Below, piece by piece: positions 15,863 to 23,727 of a stretch of DNA of 36,568 nucleotides. The notes below the pieces were generated by a model that saw nothing but the letters and a program-made list of their open reading frames with translations, ran no database searches and was not told the DNA's origin. The DNA comes from Spirochaetota bacterium (GTDB lineage: Bacteria; Spirochaetota; Spirochaetia; Treponematales; UBA12059): assembly GCA_018816345.1 (NCBI GenBank), contig JAHIWG010000100.1:1-36568 (forward strand), given 5' to 3'. Made by a program: the position numbers and the translations under genes. Every line of letters begins with the position of its first letter. Position 1 is the stretch's first letter.

Positions 15863-16204
15863 ATGAGTACGACCAGGATTCGCGACTGTTCCCTTGTCGC
15901 GCTGCTCTACAGCGCGACGCTGCTCGCATGCGGTTCGATTAGTCACGACCCGTCATTCTTCCTCGATGACGAGAGGATAGCGGCCGAAGGTGACACCTGT
16001 AGCTACGTCCGATAGGTCTGTCATATATCGCCGGACGGACTAGTCACCGCCCTAACGGGAGCGGAAGCGTCGACCGAGAGCCGGGTCGCGCTGATGGCAG
16101 GCCGATCAAGGATAGCGCTCGGCGGAGAGGCGGCCTCCGGAACCGTCTTCATCCGCCTGATCGTCGAACCGACGCTATCTACCGTAGCAATCAAGGAAAT
16201 ATAG
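15863..16204 (+). pseudogene. Small lipoprotein frame interrupted by an amber codon
   Basis: ATG at 15863 follows a strong AGGAGGAG. The product begins with a lipoprotein signal: basic N-terminus, hydrophobic LVALLYSATLLA and a lipobox LLAC. After 50 codons a TAG occurs at 16013-16015. The same frame then continues protein-like for another 62 codons (including ISPDGLVTALTGAEAS and SGTVFIRLIVEPTLS) to a second TAG at 16202-16204. Codon use is alike on both sides. The simplest reading is a nonsense-mutated lipoprotein gene of about 113 residues. A genuine 50-residue lipoprotein is the alternative. No family is recognised. The next gene, an S41-like lipoprotein, starts 13 bases later. Confidence 0.6.
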
Positions 16205-16217
16205 GAATGGTTGCACT

Positions 16218-17558
16218 ATGAGGATCATAAGCATGGCGCTCTGCGCCGGTATCTTGTTAGCGAGCGGCTGCAGAAGCGTCGGCGACGAGCCTATTTCTGG
16301 GCGATCGGCCGTCGAGGCCGTATATTCCGTAGACGAGCTTAAACGCGATTTCGTGCAATTCAGGTCAATAATGGATAACAAGACCGCTCGTCTCTATACG
16401 GACAGGGATAGGCTGAGGAAGGCCCTGAACGAGGCGGAGGCAGGATTGACGCGGCCTATGGGGGAACTGGAGTTTTACAGGCTCCTCGCCCCGCTCGTAG
16501 CCGAGCTTCGCTGCGGGCATAGCTTCCTAAGCGTATCCCGCGGAACGGAGCGTTTTATGCGGGACGAGGCGCTCCTTTTCCCCTTATCCGTCAGGATCCT
16601 CGAGGATAAGCTATTCGTCATCCGCGACGGGTACGGTACGGGCGTCGCTCCCGGATCGGAACTGGTTAGCGTAAACGGAAGGACCGCCACCGATATAATT
16701 AGGACGCTCGTCTCTACCGTACCGACCGACGGCGCGGACCGAGGCAGGCCGCGCTACGACTCGGAGCGATGGTTCGCGTCCATGTATTACGCGTATATCG
16801 ATCCGGCGGAGAGCTTCGAGGTGGCCTACGTCGCGCCTGGCGGAACGGGACTTTCGGAGGCGAAGTTGCCGGGCGCCCGAGATCCTGCCTTGGCGAAAAC
16901 CGCGAAGGGCGTCATCTTCGATACGCTCGGCGCCCCGTATTCCATGACCGTCCACGAGCAGTACGCCATCCTAAGGATACCCGTATTCTCATACGGAGAC
17001 TCCCGGGCCTACGATAAATTCCTCAAGGATTCCTTCGTCGAAATAGCCGGGAGGAACTTAGGCACGCTGATACTCGACGTCCGCGGTAACTACGGCGGTT
17101 CTCCGGATATCACCGCGGAGCTCTTCAAGTACTTGATCAGGGAACCCACGGCTTTCTTCTCTAACGATAATCCGTTCTACCTCGCGCGATGGAAGAGGCC
17201 GATAGCGCCCGCGCCGGAGGCATTCGGCGGTCGCTTGTACGTGCTGATGGACGAGGCCGGCTTCTCGATGAGCGGCTTCCTCCTGAGCCTGCTCAAGTAC
17301 CACGGGATCGGCACGCTCGTCGGCGCCCCGAGCTCGGGGGGCTACCAGTGCAGCGACGCCTCGATGGAGACGACCCTCCGGGAGACGGGACTTAGGCTTC
17401 GGTACTCGACGCAGGTCTTCGGCACGGCGGTATCGGGGCAGGAGGCCGGCATCGGCGTCCAGCCCGACCTCCGCGTCGACTGGACCCTACAGGATTACCT
17501 GGGCGACGGAGACCCCGCGCTAGCCGCGGCCCTGAGATCGGCCGGAATCCGGCGCTAG
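16218..17558 (+). CDS. S41-family protease-like lipoprotein
   Basis: A 446-residue exported lipoprotein. The signal peptide ends in a lipobox with Cys18 (LLASGC). A PDZ-like segment (about 125-165, GVAPGSELVSVNGRTATDI) precedes the tail-specific-protease core TLILDVRGNYGGSPD (284-298). The nucleophile region is DEAGFSMSGFLLSLL (346-360), with S351 or S353 in the place of the catalytic serine. The usual following Glu/Lys arrangement (SASE...K) is not obvious; a lysine occurs at 361 and then GTLVGAPSSGG. The catalytic dyad may therefore be altered. It likely acts in the periplasm or on the outer-membrane face. The ribosome site is weak (AGGA), and it follows the broken lipoprotein frame. Confidence 0.8.
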   Translation: MRIISMALCAGILLASGCRSVGDEPISGRSAVEAVYSVDELKRDFVQFRSIMDNKTARLYTDRDRLRKALNEAEAGLTRPMGELEFYRLLAPLVAELRCGHSFLSVSRGTERFMRDEALLFPLSVRILEDKLFVIRDGYGTGVAPGSELVSVNGRTATDIIRTLVSTVPTDGADRGRPRYDSERWFASMYYAYIDPAESFEVAYVAPGGTGLSEAKLPGARDPALAKTAKGVIFDTLGAPYSMTVHEQYAILRIPVFSYGDSRAYDKFLKDSFVEIAGRNLGTLILDVRGNYGGSPDITAELFKYLIREPTAFFSNDNPFYLARWKRPIAPAPEAFGGRLYVLMDEAGFSMSGFLLSLLKYHGIGTLVGAPSSGGYQCSDASMETTLRETGLRLRYSTQVFGTAVSGQEAGIGVQPDLRVDWTLQDYLGDGDPALAAALRSAGIRR

Positions 17559-17586
17559 CCGCGATACCGTCTCGATACGAGGCTCC

Positions 17587-17623
17587 CGGCTCGACGAGCC
17601 GCTCGAGTCTGGCGATAACGCCA
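17587..17623. terminator. Two hairpins between convergent genes
   Basis: CGGCTCG-A-CGAGCCG (17587-17601) and TGGCG-ATAA-CGCCA (17610-17623) lie between the ends of the S41-like gene and dapC. They are symmetrical enough to serve both directions but have no T-runs. Confidence 0.4.
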
Positions 17624-17695
17624 AGGAAGAGGGTATATCCTTGCTCCAGACAGGACGGCTGATCATCGTAGTAACGTACCGGAGAGCCTACGTAA

Positions 17696-18823
17696 TTAAT
17701 CGTACGCCGCGAGCCTCTTCACGCCCTCGGCGACGTCGCCGGGATGGCCGGCCCACGACAGGCGGGCGTAGCCCTCCCCGCGGGAGCCGAACGCGGAGCC
17801 GGGGACGACTATGACGCCGCGCTCGTCGCGGAGCCTTAGGCAGGAGGCGAGCGTATCCTCGCCGGCGCGGCCGGCGAGCCGCAGCCAATGGTAGAAGCCC
17901 CCCGCCGGCGGGGCCGGAGGCGGCTCGTCTGGGAACGCGAGCCTCATCGCCGACTCGAACGCCGCCCACCGGAGCGCCAGCTGACGCCTGGACTCCTCGA
18001 CGGTTTCCGCCGCCGCGCCTAGGAGGGCCAGGGCCGCGGCCTGGGACGGCCTCGCGAGGCAGCTCGTCATGGCGTTGTGCACGAGCCTCGCTGGCGCGAG
18101 GGCCTCGGGGTCGCCGTAGGCCCAGCCGACCCTTAATCCGGGGGCCGCGAAGGCCTTGCTCATGGAGCCGAGCGCTACGACGCCCGAGCGAGTCCCGCCG
18201 TCGAGGACGCCCGCCGGGCGCCGGCCTAGGTATAGCTCACGGTAGACCTCGTCGGAGACGAGGAGCACGCCCCTGCCCTCGCAGGAAGCCGCTACGGCGG
18301 CCAGCTCCTCCGCGCCCGCGCCCGCGCCGGTCGGGTTGGCCGGATGGTTTACGACCGCGACGCGCACGCGGCTCGAGCTCCCGAGGGCGGCGGCGAAGCG
18401 CTCGGGGTCGAGGCTGCCGTCGTCCGCCAAGGAATACGGCCGGGCCGTCGCTCCCGCCATCGCCGCTAGCGTCGGGTACGCGACGAAGCCGGGGTCGGGG
18501 ACGAGCACCTCGTCGCCCTCCCCGGCCCAGGCCTGGAAGAGCGCGAAGAGGGCCGCCTGGCTACCGGCCGCCAGCATGCAACCCTCCTCGGGCGTCCCGA
18601 GGTAGGCGGAGAGCGCCGCCCTGAGTTCCGGGGTCCCGGCGTTTGGCCCGTACGGCAGGCGCTCGCCCGGGCGCGCGGACTCGGCTATCGCTCGCGCGGC
18701 GGCGTCGGGGAGCGCCCACGACGGCTCGCCGAGCCCGAGCGACACGCATCCGGGAGGTGCGCCCGCGCCCATAGCCCGGATAACGCTCGGCGCCAAGGCC
18801 GCGGCGCCGAGGGCGGGCCTCAT
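17696..18823 (-). CDS. dapC: Aminotransferase class I/II, probable N-succinyl-LL-diaminopimelate aminotransferase
   Basis: A PLP enzyme of fold type I, 375 residues from ATG at 18823. Motifs are YGPNAGTPELRAALSAYL (58-75), NHPANPTG (159-166), SDEVY with D191 binding the pyridine nitrogen, and SMSKAFAAPGLRVGW with the PLP lysine K223. An in-frame upstream ATG at 18886 would lie inside dapD and is not chosen. The start overlaps the dapD stop by four bases (ATGA). Its position as the third gene of a dapB-dapD operon makes the succinyl-DAP transamination step the likely role, which follows DapD in the pathway. The sequence alone would only say general class I aminotransferase. Confidence 0.82.
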   Translation of the reverse strand: MRPALGAAALAPSVIRAMGAGAPPGCVSLGLGEPSWALPDAAARAIAESARPGERLPYGPNAGTPELRAALSAYLGTPEEGCMLAAGSQAALFALFQAWAGEGDEVLVPDPGFVAYPTLAAMAGATARPYSLADDGSLDPERFAAALGSSSRVRVAVVNHPANPTGAGAGAEELAAVAASCEGRGVLLVSDEVYRELYLGRRPAGVLDGGTRSGVVALGSMSKAFAAPGLRVGWAYGDPEALAPARLVHNAMTSCLARPSQAAALALLGAAAETVEESRRQLALRWAAFESAMRLAFPDEPPPAPPAGGFYHWLRLAGRAGEDTLASCLRLRDERGVIVVPGSAFGSRGEGYARLSWAGHPGDVAEGVKRLAAYD

Positions 18824-19647
18824 CGGAGCGCCTCCTCGAGGACGAGCGCCGCGTCCGTGCCCTCGTCGCGGTACTTTACGATGCACGGCGCGTACAGCCG
18901 TATCCCTAGCTCCGCGGCGTAGGCTCCCGAGGCGGGGCGCGACCCGGGCACTACGACCGCGCCCGGGGGAATCTCGCCGCGCAGCTCGCGGCCTAGGACG
19001 AGGTCGTATACTACGAGCGAGCCGGACAGTATCGTCCCCGGGGCCAGCACGGCCCGCTCCCCGACTACGACGCCCTCGAGCGCCGCGGACTGCGCCCCGA
19101 GGAAGGCCCCGTCCCCTATGACCACCGGAGTCGCTCCGACCGGCTCAAGCACGCCGCCTATCTGTACGCCGGCCGACAGGTGGACGTTCCTGCCGACCCG
19201 AGCGCAGGAACCGACGAGGACGTGGCTATCGACCATGGAGCCGGCCCCAACGGAAGCGCCTACGTTGACGTACGACGGGGGCATGATCACGACGCCCGGC
19301 TCTATCCTCGCCCCGCGCCTGACGGCGCTTCCGCCGGGCACGAGCCTGACGCCGTCGGAGGCGGAGAATTCGCGCGGCGGGTACGCCGCCTTGTCGCGGG
19401 CTCCGCCGGGCCATCCCGGAATGGCCTCGACGGCGCTGGCCTTGAAGCCGGCTAGGATCGCGGCCTTGACCCAGGGCACGGGCCCCCATCCGCCGTCGTC
19501 GCGCCGCGTCGTCGCGGATACCTCGCCCGACTCGAGAGCCTCGAGCAGGGCCTCGTGGGCCTCGGCCCATCCGGGCACGATAGCGGAGGTCGCGGCCCCC
19601 GGGCCGGCGAGCCCGCGGTAATAAGCCTCGAGCGCGTCGACGGTCAT
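18820..19647 (-). CDS. dapD: 2,3,4,5-tetrahydropyridine-2,6-dicarboxylate N-succinyltransferase
   Basis: Succinylates tetrahydrodipicolinate in diaminopimelate/lysine synthesis. The 275 residues include an N-terminal helical region and a left-handed beta-helix built of hexapeptide repeats (about 105-215: VVIMPPSYVNVGASVGAGSM, SAGVQIGGVLEPVGATPVVI, GDGAFLGAQS). The C-terminal IPPGAVVVPGSRPA and LYAPCIVKYRD are characteristic of DapD. It indicates the succinylase rather than the acetylase or direct aminotransferase route. Start and stop overlap dapB and dapC by ATGA, so the three genes are translationally coupled. Confidence 0.95.
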   Translation of the reverse strand: MTVDALEAYYRGLAGPGAATSAIVPGWAEAHEALLEALESGEVSATTRRDDGGWGPVPWVKAAILAGFKASAVEAIPGWPGGARDKAAYPPREFSASDGVRLVPGGSAVRRGARIEPGVVIMPPSYVNVGASVGAGSMVDSHVLVGSCARVGRNVHLSAGVQIGGVLEPVGATPVVIGDGAFLGAQSAALEGVVVGERAVLAPGTILSGSLVVYDLVLGRELRGEIPPGAVVVPGSRPASGAYAAELGIRLYAPCIVKYRDEGTDAALVLEEALR

Positions 19648-20396
19648 GAAGCTATCCTCTTACGGGCCGGCGAGCGCGATTCCCTATCCGCGTAGAGCAT
19701 CGACTCCAGCAGCTCGTCGGCCATCTCGTCGAAGCCGTGGACGCCCTCGCGTCCTCGTATCCACGCGAGGGCCGCGACCGCCCCGTACCCGTATAGCTCG
19801 CGGCTCTTGGCCTCGTGGGTCACTGTTATGCTCTCGAGGCGGGAGCTCAGGAGTATCTCGTGCGCGCCTACGTCCGTTCCGACGCGCATCGACGCGACCG
19901 AGATGACGTTTGGAGAAACCGAGCCCAGGCTCCACGACGTATACCTCGGGCACGCGCCTATCACGGCGGCGGCCAGGCTCTTCGCGGTGCCGCTCGGCGC
20001 GTCTAGCTTGGCCCTGTGGTGGCGCTCGACTATGGCGACGTCCGACTCCTCGTCCAGGCTCGCGTAACGGCCTAGCAGGAAGGCCATCCTGGAAAGGAGG
20101 GCCGCTCCGAGCGATAGGTTAGGCGCCACGAGGACGCCGATACGCCCCGAGACCATCGGCTCGAGGCCGGGAACGTCCCAGCCCGTTGTCGCTATTACCA
20201 TGTCGACGCCGGCCATGGTCGCCCACTCCGCGTGCTCGGCTACGGCGCATCCGGAGGACGCGTCCAGGACGACGTCTGGGACCGCCCCCGGAGCCCCGCC
20301 TTTGCCTACGCGCCATAGTACGCGGTGGCCGGACGCGGCCAGGGCGATCGCCGCCGCGTCGGAGAGCCGCCCGCGGCCGAAAACGCCGACGGTCAT
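19644..20396 (-). CDS. dapB: 4-hydroxy-tetrahydrodipicolinate reductase
   Basis: Reduces hydroxytetrahydrodipicolinate with NAD(P)H in lysine/diaminopimelate synthesis. From ATG at 20396 it has 250 residues. The N-terminal Rossmann segment is VGVFGRGRLSDAAAIAL, where GRGRL replaces the common GATGRMG loop, so cofactor binding may differ. ATTGWD, VAPNLSLG and the active-site segment ERHHRAKLDAPSGTA (H126, H127, K130) are clear, as is the C-terminal THEAKSRELYGYGAVAALAWI. The reading frame is open further upstream to 20663, but that part overlaps the 3' end of the riboswitch and is not family-like. The stop overlaps dapD. A 43-codon ORF ends across the dapB start. Confidence 0.93.
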   Translation of the reverse strand: MTVGVFGRGRLSDAAAIALAASGHRVLWRVGKGGAPGAVPDVVLDASSGCAVAEHAEWATMAGVDMVIATTGWDVPGLEPMVSGRIGVLVAPNLSLGAALLSRMAFLLGRYASLDEESDVAIVERHHRAKLDAPSGTAKSLAAAVIGACPRYTSWSLGSVSPNVISVASMRVGTDVGAHEILLSSRLESITVTHEAKSRELYGYGAVAALAWIRGREGVHGFDEMADELLESMLYADRESRSPARKRIAS

Positions 20397-20524
20397 GACG
20401 GCCGCCCTTCTGGCGATCGAGCGGCGCTCGGGCCGAGCCGGGTTCCGGCTATAGCAGGTGTCGTGGCGGTAACCGGACGCGAGCCTACGCTCGCGAACGA
20501 TCCCGCGGATCGAAGGGTGCCCAT
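20393..20524 (-). CDS. Putative leader ORF coupled to dapB
   Basis: A 43-codon ORF starts with ATG at 20524, four bases after GGAGG (20533-20529). Its TGA (20395-20393) overlaps the dapB ATG as ATGA, the same overlap used by the other genes of the operon. The GGAGG can pair with CCTCC (20546-20542) in a 5-bp, 8-base-loop hairpin, which would hide the ribosome site. The peptide is Ala/Gly/Ser/Arg-rich, has no lysine and resembles nothing I know. It may be a regulatory leader or a chance ORF. Confidence 0.4.
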   Translation of the reverse strand: MGTLRSAGSFASVGSRPVTATTPAIAGTRLGPSAARSPEGRPS

Positions 20525-20558
20525 GGCGCCTCCAATCCGAGGGAGGGCGCGCGGGTCG

Positions 20559-20588
20559 GACGACGCCTAGCAACAATGCGGCGTCGTC
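20559..20588 (-). terminator. Hairpin at the 3' edge of the lysine riboswitch
   Basis: On the minus strand GACGACGCC (20588-20580) and GGCGTCGTC (20567-20559) form a 9-bp stem with a 12-base loop. The 5' arm overlaps the 3' strand of the proposed aptamer P1 helix by two bases. No U-run follows, so a classical intrinsic terminator is not shown. It may be part of the expression platform. Confidence 0.45.
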
Positions 20589-20784
20589 GTCCCTCTGGCA
20601 CTCCGCGGGCTCCGTGTGGATTTGAGCCCGCGACAGCCGCCGGGTATTAGCCCGGACGTCCAAGGCGCTCGGATACGGTTCCGCGCGCCCTTCGGCGATC
20701 CTCCCCTTTCACGGCTCGTCGACGGGATCCGTTCCCTCGGCGCCGCTACTCATGGGGATCGCTCCTCCATCGGTAGTCGGACGA
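20587..20784 (-). promoter_or_regulatory. Lysine riboswitch (L-box) ahead of dapB
   Basis: Read on the minus strand, the conserved L-box blocks appear in order and spacing. GGAGGAGCGA is followed by GAGTAG near 20768-20740. Next comes GTGAAAGGGGAGGATCGCCG with AAGG after it, the hallmark near 20710-20690. TTGGACGTCC, GGCGGCTGTCGCGGGC and GGAGCCCGCGGAGTGCCAGA follow. These parallel the B. subtilis lysC leader (AGAGG.GCGA, AGAGTA, GAAAGGGGAG..CGCCGAAG, GGCTGTCA). P1 can form between TCGTCC (20784-20779) and GGACGA (20592-20587). The aptamer is about 198 bases. It senses lysine and should switch off dapB-dapD-dapC when lysine is plentiful. Confidence 0.9.
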
Positions 20785-20857
20785 TATCATACCTATACAT
20801 AGAAACGCAAGAGAAAAGCGCGGCCGGGCCTTCAAGCGCCGGCTCCTAGGGTCGCGC

Positions 20858-22030
20858 CTAAAATTCCATCCTGACACCGGGTCCGAGTCCCGGCTCGTCG
20901 CCGGCGCGTCCGATGGTTATGTCGGGGCGCGCGCTACGCGCTATGCGGCCGGCCGAGACGCGCGCGACTATGGCCGCTACGGCCGCGTCGTCGGCGCTCT
21001 CCGGGCACCGGATTTCCGCGACGGAGCGTTCCGCGCCGGGTTCGAAAAAGATTGACGGATGCCCTATCGCCGATACGGCCGCGACGATATCGCTGGCGAG
21101 CACGGCTAACAGGGCGGCGGTCTGGGTCTCTATCCTGCTCGGAGCCGTACCTGAGCCGCGCTCCGTCAGGCGGGACTCCCGACGCCCGCCGCACGAAAGC
21201 TGGGCGATCGAGCGGAGGAGCTCGCGGCTATCGACGTGCCCGCTCTCGGAATCGCTCAGGAACATGTCGTTCACGACGGTCAGCGCCTTGATCCTTCGCT
21301 TCGCCTCGCCGATCGCCGCGCCGTCCCGCTCGTCGCCTTCGTCGATGGATAGCAGGCTTTGAACCATCTGGAGGTTATTCCGTACCCGGTGCTGCAGCTC
21401 TCGAAGCAACGACTCCTTGGCCACGAGGCTATGCTCGAGCTCGTCCCGTACCGCCATGGAGCGGCGGAGCTCGTCTGCGAGGCGATCCGCCAGGCCGACC
21501 CGCTCGTCGAAAGCCGCCGTCAGGCCCGTCAGGAGCCTCCTCGTCATGATCGCGAGCGCCAGGCAGACGACGGCCATATTGCCGGCGATGATGAGGACGG
21601 TCGCCGGCCTGGCCCCGTAGCCTTCCGCGCCGCGATGCAAGGCGAACGCCCATCCGAGCATCACCGCGAGGCTCAATCCGCTCGTCAGCACGACGATGCG
21701 CTGCCTGCCGAAGAGGGCGGAAAGGACGACGGCGGCCAATATCCAGATATAGCCCGCGCCGAGCGGTCCCGTGGCGACGAGCACGACGGTCCCTACGCAG
21801 AGCGACGCGCCGACGAGCACGGCCAGCTTGATCCCGAATGGAATGCGCGGAACGAGCGCCGTAACCACGATCACTATATAGGCTATCGTGTCTATCGCGA
21901 CTATGGCCCATAGCCCTTCGGCGATGCCGGCTACAAGCCCTGGGATAAAGGCGAGCAGGCCGACGCTCGCCGCGAAACGTAGCAGTTGTGAAAGAATCGC
22001 TTCGCGCTCGTTAAATAGAGGATCGTCCAC
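20858..22030 (-). CDS. Membrane sensor histidine kinase, HisKA_2 type, with divergent ATPase region
   Basis: The 390 residues start at GTG 22030, with no clear ribosome site upstream. Five or six hydrophobic segments (about 18-165) form a membrane sensor. A short coiled-coil region leads to the HisKA_2 phosphoacceptor ELQHRVRNNLQMVQSLLS with His214. After it, the expected HATPase N-box of the family (NELVTNALKHA-like) and a clear G-rich ATP lid cannot be found. Residues about 300-390 read ASDIVAAVSAIGHPSIFF and onward without the key Asn. The kinase may be inactive or highly diverged. No response regulator is adjacent. It is divergent from mrp. Confidence 0.78.
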   Translation of the reverse strand: MDDPLFNEREAILSQLLRFAASVGLLAFIPGLVAGIAEGLWAIVAIDTIAYIVIVVTALVPRIPFGIKLAVLVGASLCVGTVVLVATGPLGAGYIWILAAVVLSALFGRQRIVVLTSGLSLAVMLGWAFALHRGAEGYGARPATVLIIAGNMAVVCLALAIMTRRLLTGLTAAFDERVGLADRLADELRRSMAVRDELEHSLVAKESLLRELQHRVRNNLQMVQSLLSIDEGDERDGAAIGEAKRRIKALTVVNDMFLSDSESGHVDSRELLRSIAQLSCGGRRESRLTERGSGTAPSRIETQTAALLAVLASDIVAAVSAIGHPSIFFEPGAERSVAEIRCPESADDAAVAAIVARVSAGRIARSARPDITIGRAGDEPGLGPGVRMEF

Positions 22031-22188
22031 GAAAAAAAATACTAGTCCATGGGCCCGAGATAGTCAAATGCATGTAATATATTGGCATATGCCCACTTAA
22101 CAAGGTCACGTATTACCGTGTAGACTAAGCCGCTACGAACTCGTTTAGAACGCGCCGCGCTCGGCGGTAGCGAGAGGAAAGGATTAGC

Positions 22189-23031
22189 ATGCAAGAGATA
22201 AGCACCGGATCGTCTGAGCCCGCCGCCGGGGGCGCTAGGATAAAGCGCGTCATCGGAGTAGCCAGCGGCAAGGGAGGCGTCGGCAAGTCGACCGTAGCCG
22301 TCCTCCTCGCTCAGGCGCTCGCCGCTAAGGGCCATTCGGTAGGGCTCCTCGACGCCGACATCACCGGCCCCAGCGTGCCTAGGCTGCTCGGCCTATCCTC
22401 GTTCCGCGGCGAGTCCGACGGCCAGCGGCTGGTTCCGATTGTCTCCGAGGAAGGCATCAAGGTCGTCTCGATCAACTTCTACGTAGGCGACGAGGCGACC
22501 CCGGTAGTCTGGCGCGGCCCGCTCCTCTCCAAGGCCATAGAGCAGTTCTGGACCGACGTCCAATGGGGCGAGCTTGACTACCTCGTCGTGGACTTCCCCC
22601 CGGGCACGGGCGACATCCAGATAACCGCCTTCAACAAGCTACCTGTCTCCGGCGTCGTGGTAGCTACGACGCCCCAGTCCCTCGTCTCGATGATAGTCGC
22701 CAAGTCGGTCAAGATGGCGGGGATGGTCGACGCGCCGGTGCTCGGCGTGGTGGAGAACATGGGCTCCATGGTCTGCCCCTCATGCGGCGTCGAGCACAAG
22801 CTCTTCGACTCGCTTGACGGATCGACCGTAGAGCAGGCTCTCGGGCTTCCGGTCCTGGCCCGCTTCCCCTGGCGCGAGGAGGTAGCCCAGGCCGCGTCGC
22901 TTCGCTGGGAGGCTCTGCCCGAGGACTTCCGCAGGCTCGCCGACGGCCTGGCCTCGGAGACGCTCCTGGCGCTCGCCGCGGTCAAGAAGCCGGCCGCCGG
23001 GGAGAAGCCGGCGGCGGCGGGGAAGGCTTAG
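22189..23031 (+). CDS. mrp: Mrp/NBP35-family Fe-S cluster carrier ATPase
   Basis: A P-loop ATPase of the MinD/Mrp group that carries and inserts [4Fe-4S] clusters. In its 280 residues the deviant Walker A is SGKGGVGKST (26-35). LLDADITGPSVPRLLG (53-68) and VVDFPPGTGD (133-142) are the switch segments. The cluster-binding CxxC is C196-P-S-C199 in MVCPSCG. GAGAGGAAAGG provides a ribosome site. The C-terminus ends in a Lys/Ala/Pro-rich tail (KKPAAGEKPAAAGKA). It is followed after three bases by a DUF134-NifX fusion; this neighbourhood is common in anaerobes and points to Fe-S or Fe-Mo-type cluster handling. Confidence 0.93.
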   Translation: MQEISTGSSEPAAGGARIKRVIGVASGKGGVGKSTVAVLLAQALAAKGHSVGLLDADITGPSVPRLLGLSSFRGESDGQRLVPIVSEEGIKVVSINFYVGDEATPVVWRGPLLSKAIEQFWTDVQWGELDYLVVDFPPGTGDIQITAFNKLPVSGVVVATTPQSLVSMIVAKSVKMAGMVDAPVLGVVENMGSMVCPSCGVEHKLFDSLDGSTVEQALGLPVLARFPWREEVAQAASLRWEALPEDFRRLADGLASETLLALAAVKKPAAGEKPAAAGKA

Positions 23032-23034
23032 GCC

Positions 23035-23703
23035 TTGCCTCGGCCGCTGAACGACCGCCGAGTTCGCGGAGGCGCCGCGGCCGGGCTATTCAAGCCGGCC
23101 GGCATACCGACGCGGACCTTGGAGGAGATAGTGCTCGGCCTCGACGGAGCCGAGGCCATACGGCTAGCGGACCTCGAAGGGCTATACCAGGAGGCCGCCG
23201 CGCGGAGCATGGGAGTCTCGCGCCAGACCTTCGGCCGAATTCTGGAGGAAGCGCACCGCGTAGTGGCGGACGCGATCATTAACGGCAAAGCCCTCCGCAT
23301 CGAGGGAGGCCAAGTCATACACGATAAGGAGCAGCATATGCACGACACGGTAGCGGTGCCTACGAGGAACGGGATGGTCGACGAGCACTTCGGCCACTGC
23401 GAGTACTTCACGGTATACAAGATAGAGGACGGCAAGGTGAGCTCCGAGAAGCGCGTCGACAGCCCCGACGGCTGCGGATGCAAGAGCGACATCGCGTCGG
23501 TCCTCGCCAAGGGCGGCGTCTCGCTGATGCTCGCGGGCAACATGGGCGAGGGCGCGGTCCGCGTGCTCAAGGCCAACGGCATAGACGTAGTCCGAGGCGC
23601 CTCGGGCGAGGCGAGGGCCGTCGTCGACGCGTGGCTCGCCGGTTCCGTCAAGGATTCCGGCGTCGGCTGCTCCGAGCACGCCGGGCACGACTGCGCGCAC
23701 TAG
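23035..23703 (+). CDS. DUF134 DNA-binding domain fused to a NifX/NifB-like cluster-binding domain
   Basis: The 222 residues start at TTG 23035, three bases after the mrp stop; the MPRP N-terminus is typical of DUF134. Residues 1-100 form the DUF134 helix-turn-helix-like domain (AEAIRLADLEGLYQEAAARSMGVS, then RQTFGRILEEA and NGKALRIEGG). Residues 104-200 form a dinitrogenase iron-molybdenum-cofactor-type domain (TVAVPTRNGMVDEHFGHCEYF), which binds Fe-S clusters in NifX/NifB relatives. Cysteines lie at 122, 147 and 149 and in the tail GCSEHAGHDCAH. An internal ATG at 23338 (residue 102), preceded by AAGGAG at a six-base distance, stands exactly at the domain junction and may give the second domain alone. 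It does not by itself imply nitrogen fixation. Confidence 0.88.
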   Translation: MPRPLNDRRVRGGAAAGLFKPAGIPTRTLEEIVLGLDGAEAIRLADLEGLYQEAAARSMGVSRQTFGRILEEAHRVVADAIINGKALRIEGGQVIHDKEQHMHDTVAVPTRNGMVDEHFGHCEYFTVYKIEDGKVSSEKRVDSPDGCGCKSDIASVLAKGGVSLMLAGNMGEGAVRVLKANGIDVVRGASGEARAVVDAWLAGSVKDSGVGCSEHAGHDCAH

Positions 23704-23727
23704 GCGTCCCATTGCCCTGCCGGCCGC

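Noticed and set aside
15863-16204. Pyrrolysine or readthrough at the internal TAG of the lipoprotein frame
   Set aside because: TAG is the commonest stop codon in this window, no pyl gene is seen, and the product is not a methylamine methyltransferase.
20397-20663. N-terminal extension of dapB to ATG 20663
   Set aside because: It would run through the 3' part of the lysine riboswitch aptamer and reads as Arg-rich sequence unlike DapB. ATG 20396 gives a normal family length.
23035-23703. Evidence of nitrogen fixation from the NifX-like domain
   Set aside because: The domain occurs widely in non-fixing anaerobes with Mrp, and no nif structural or assembly genes are in the window.
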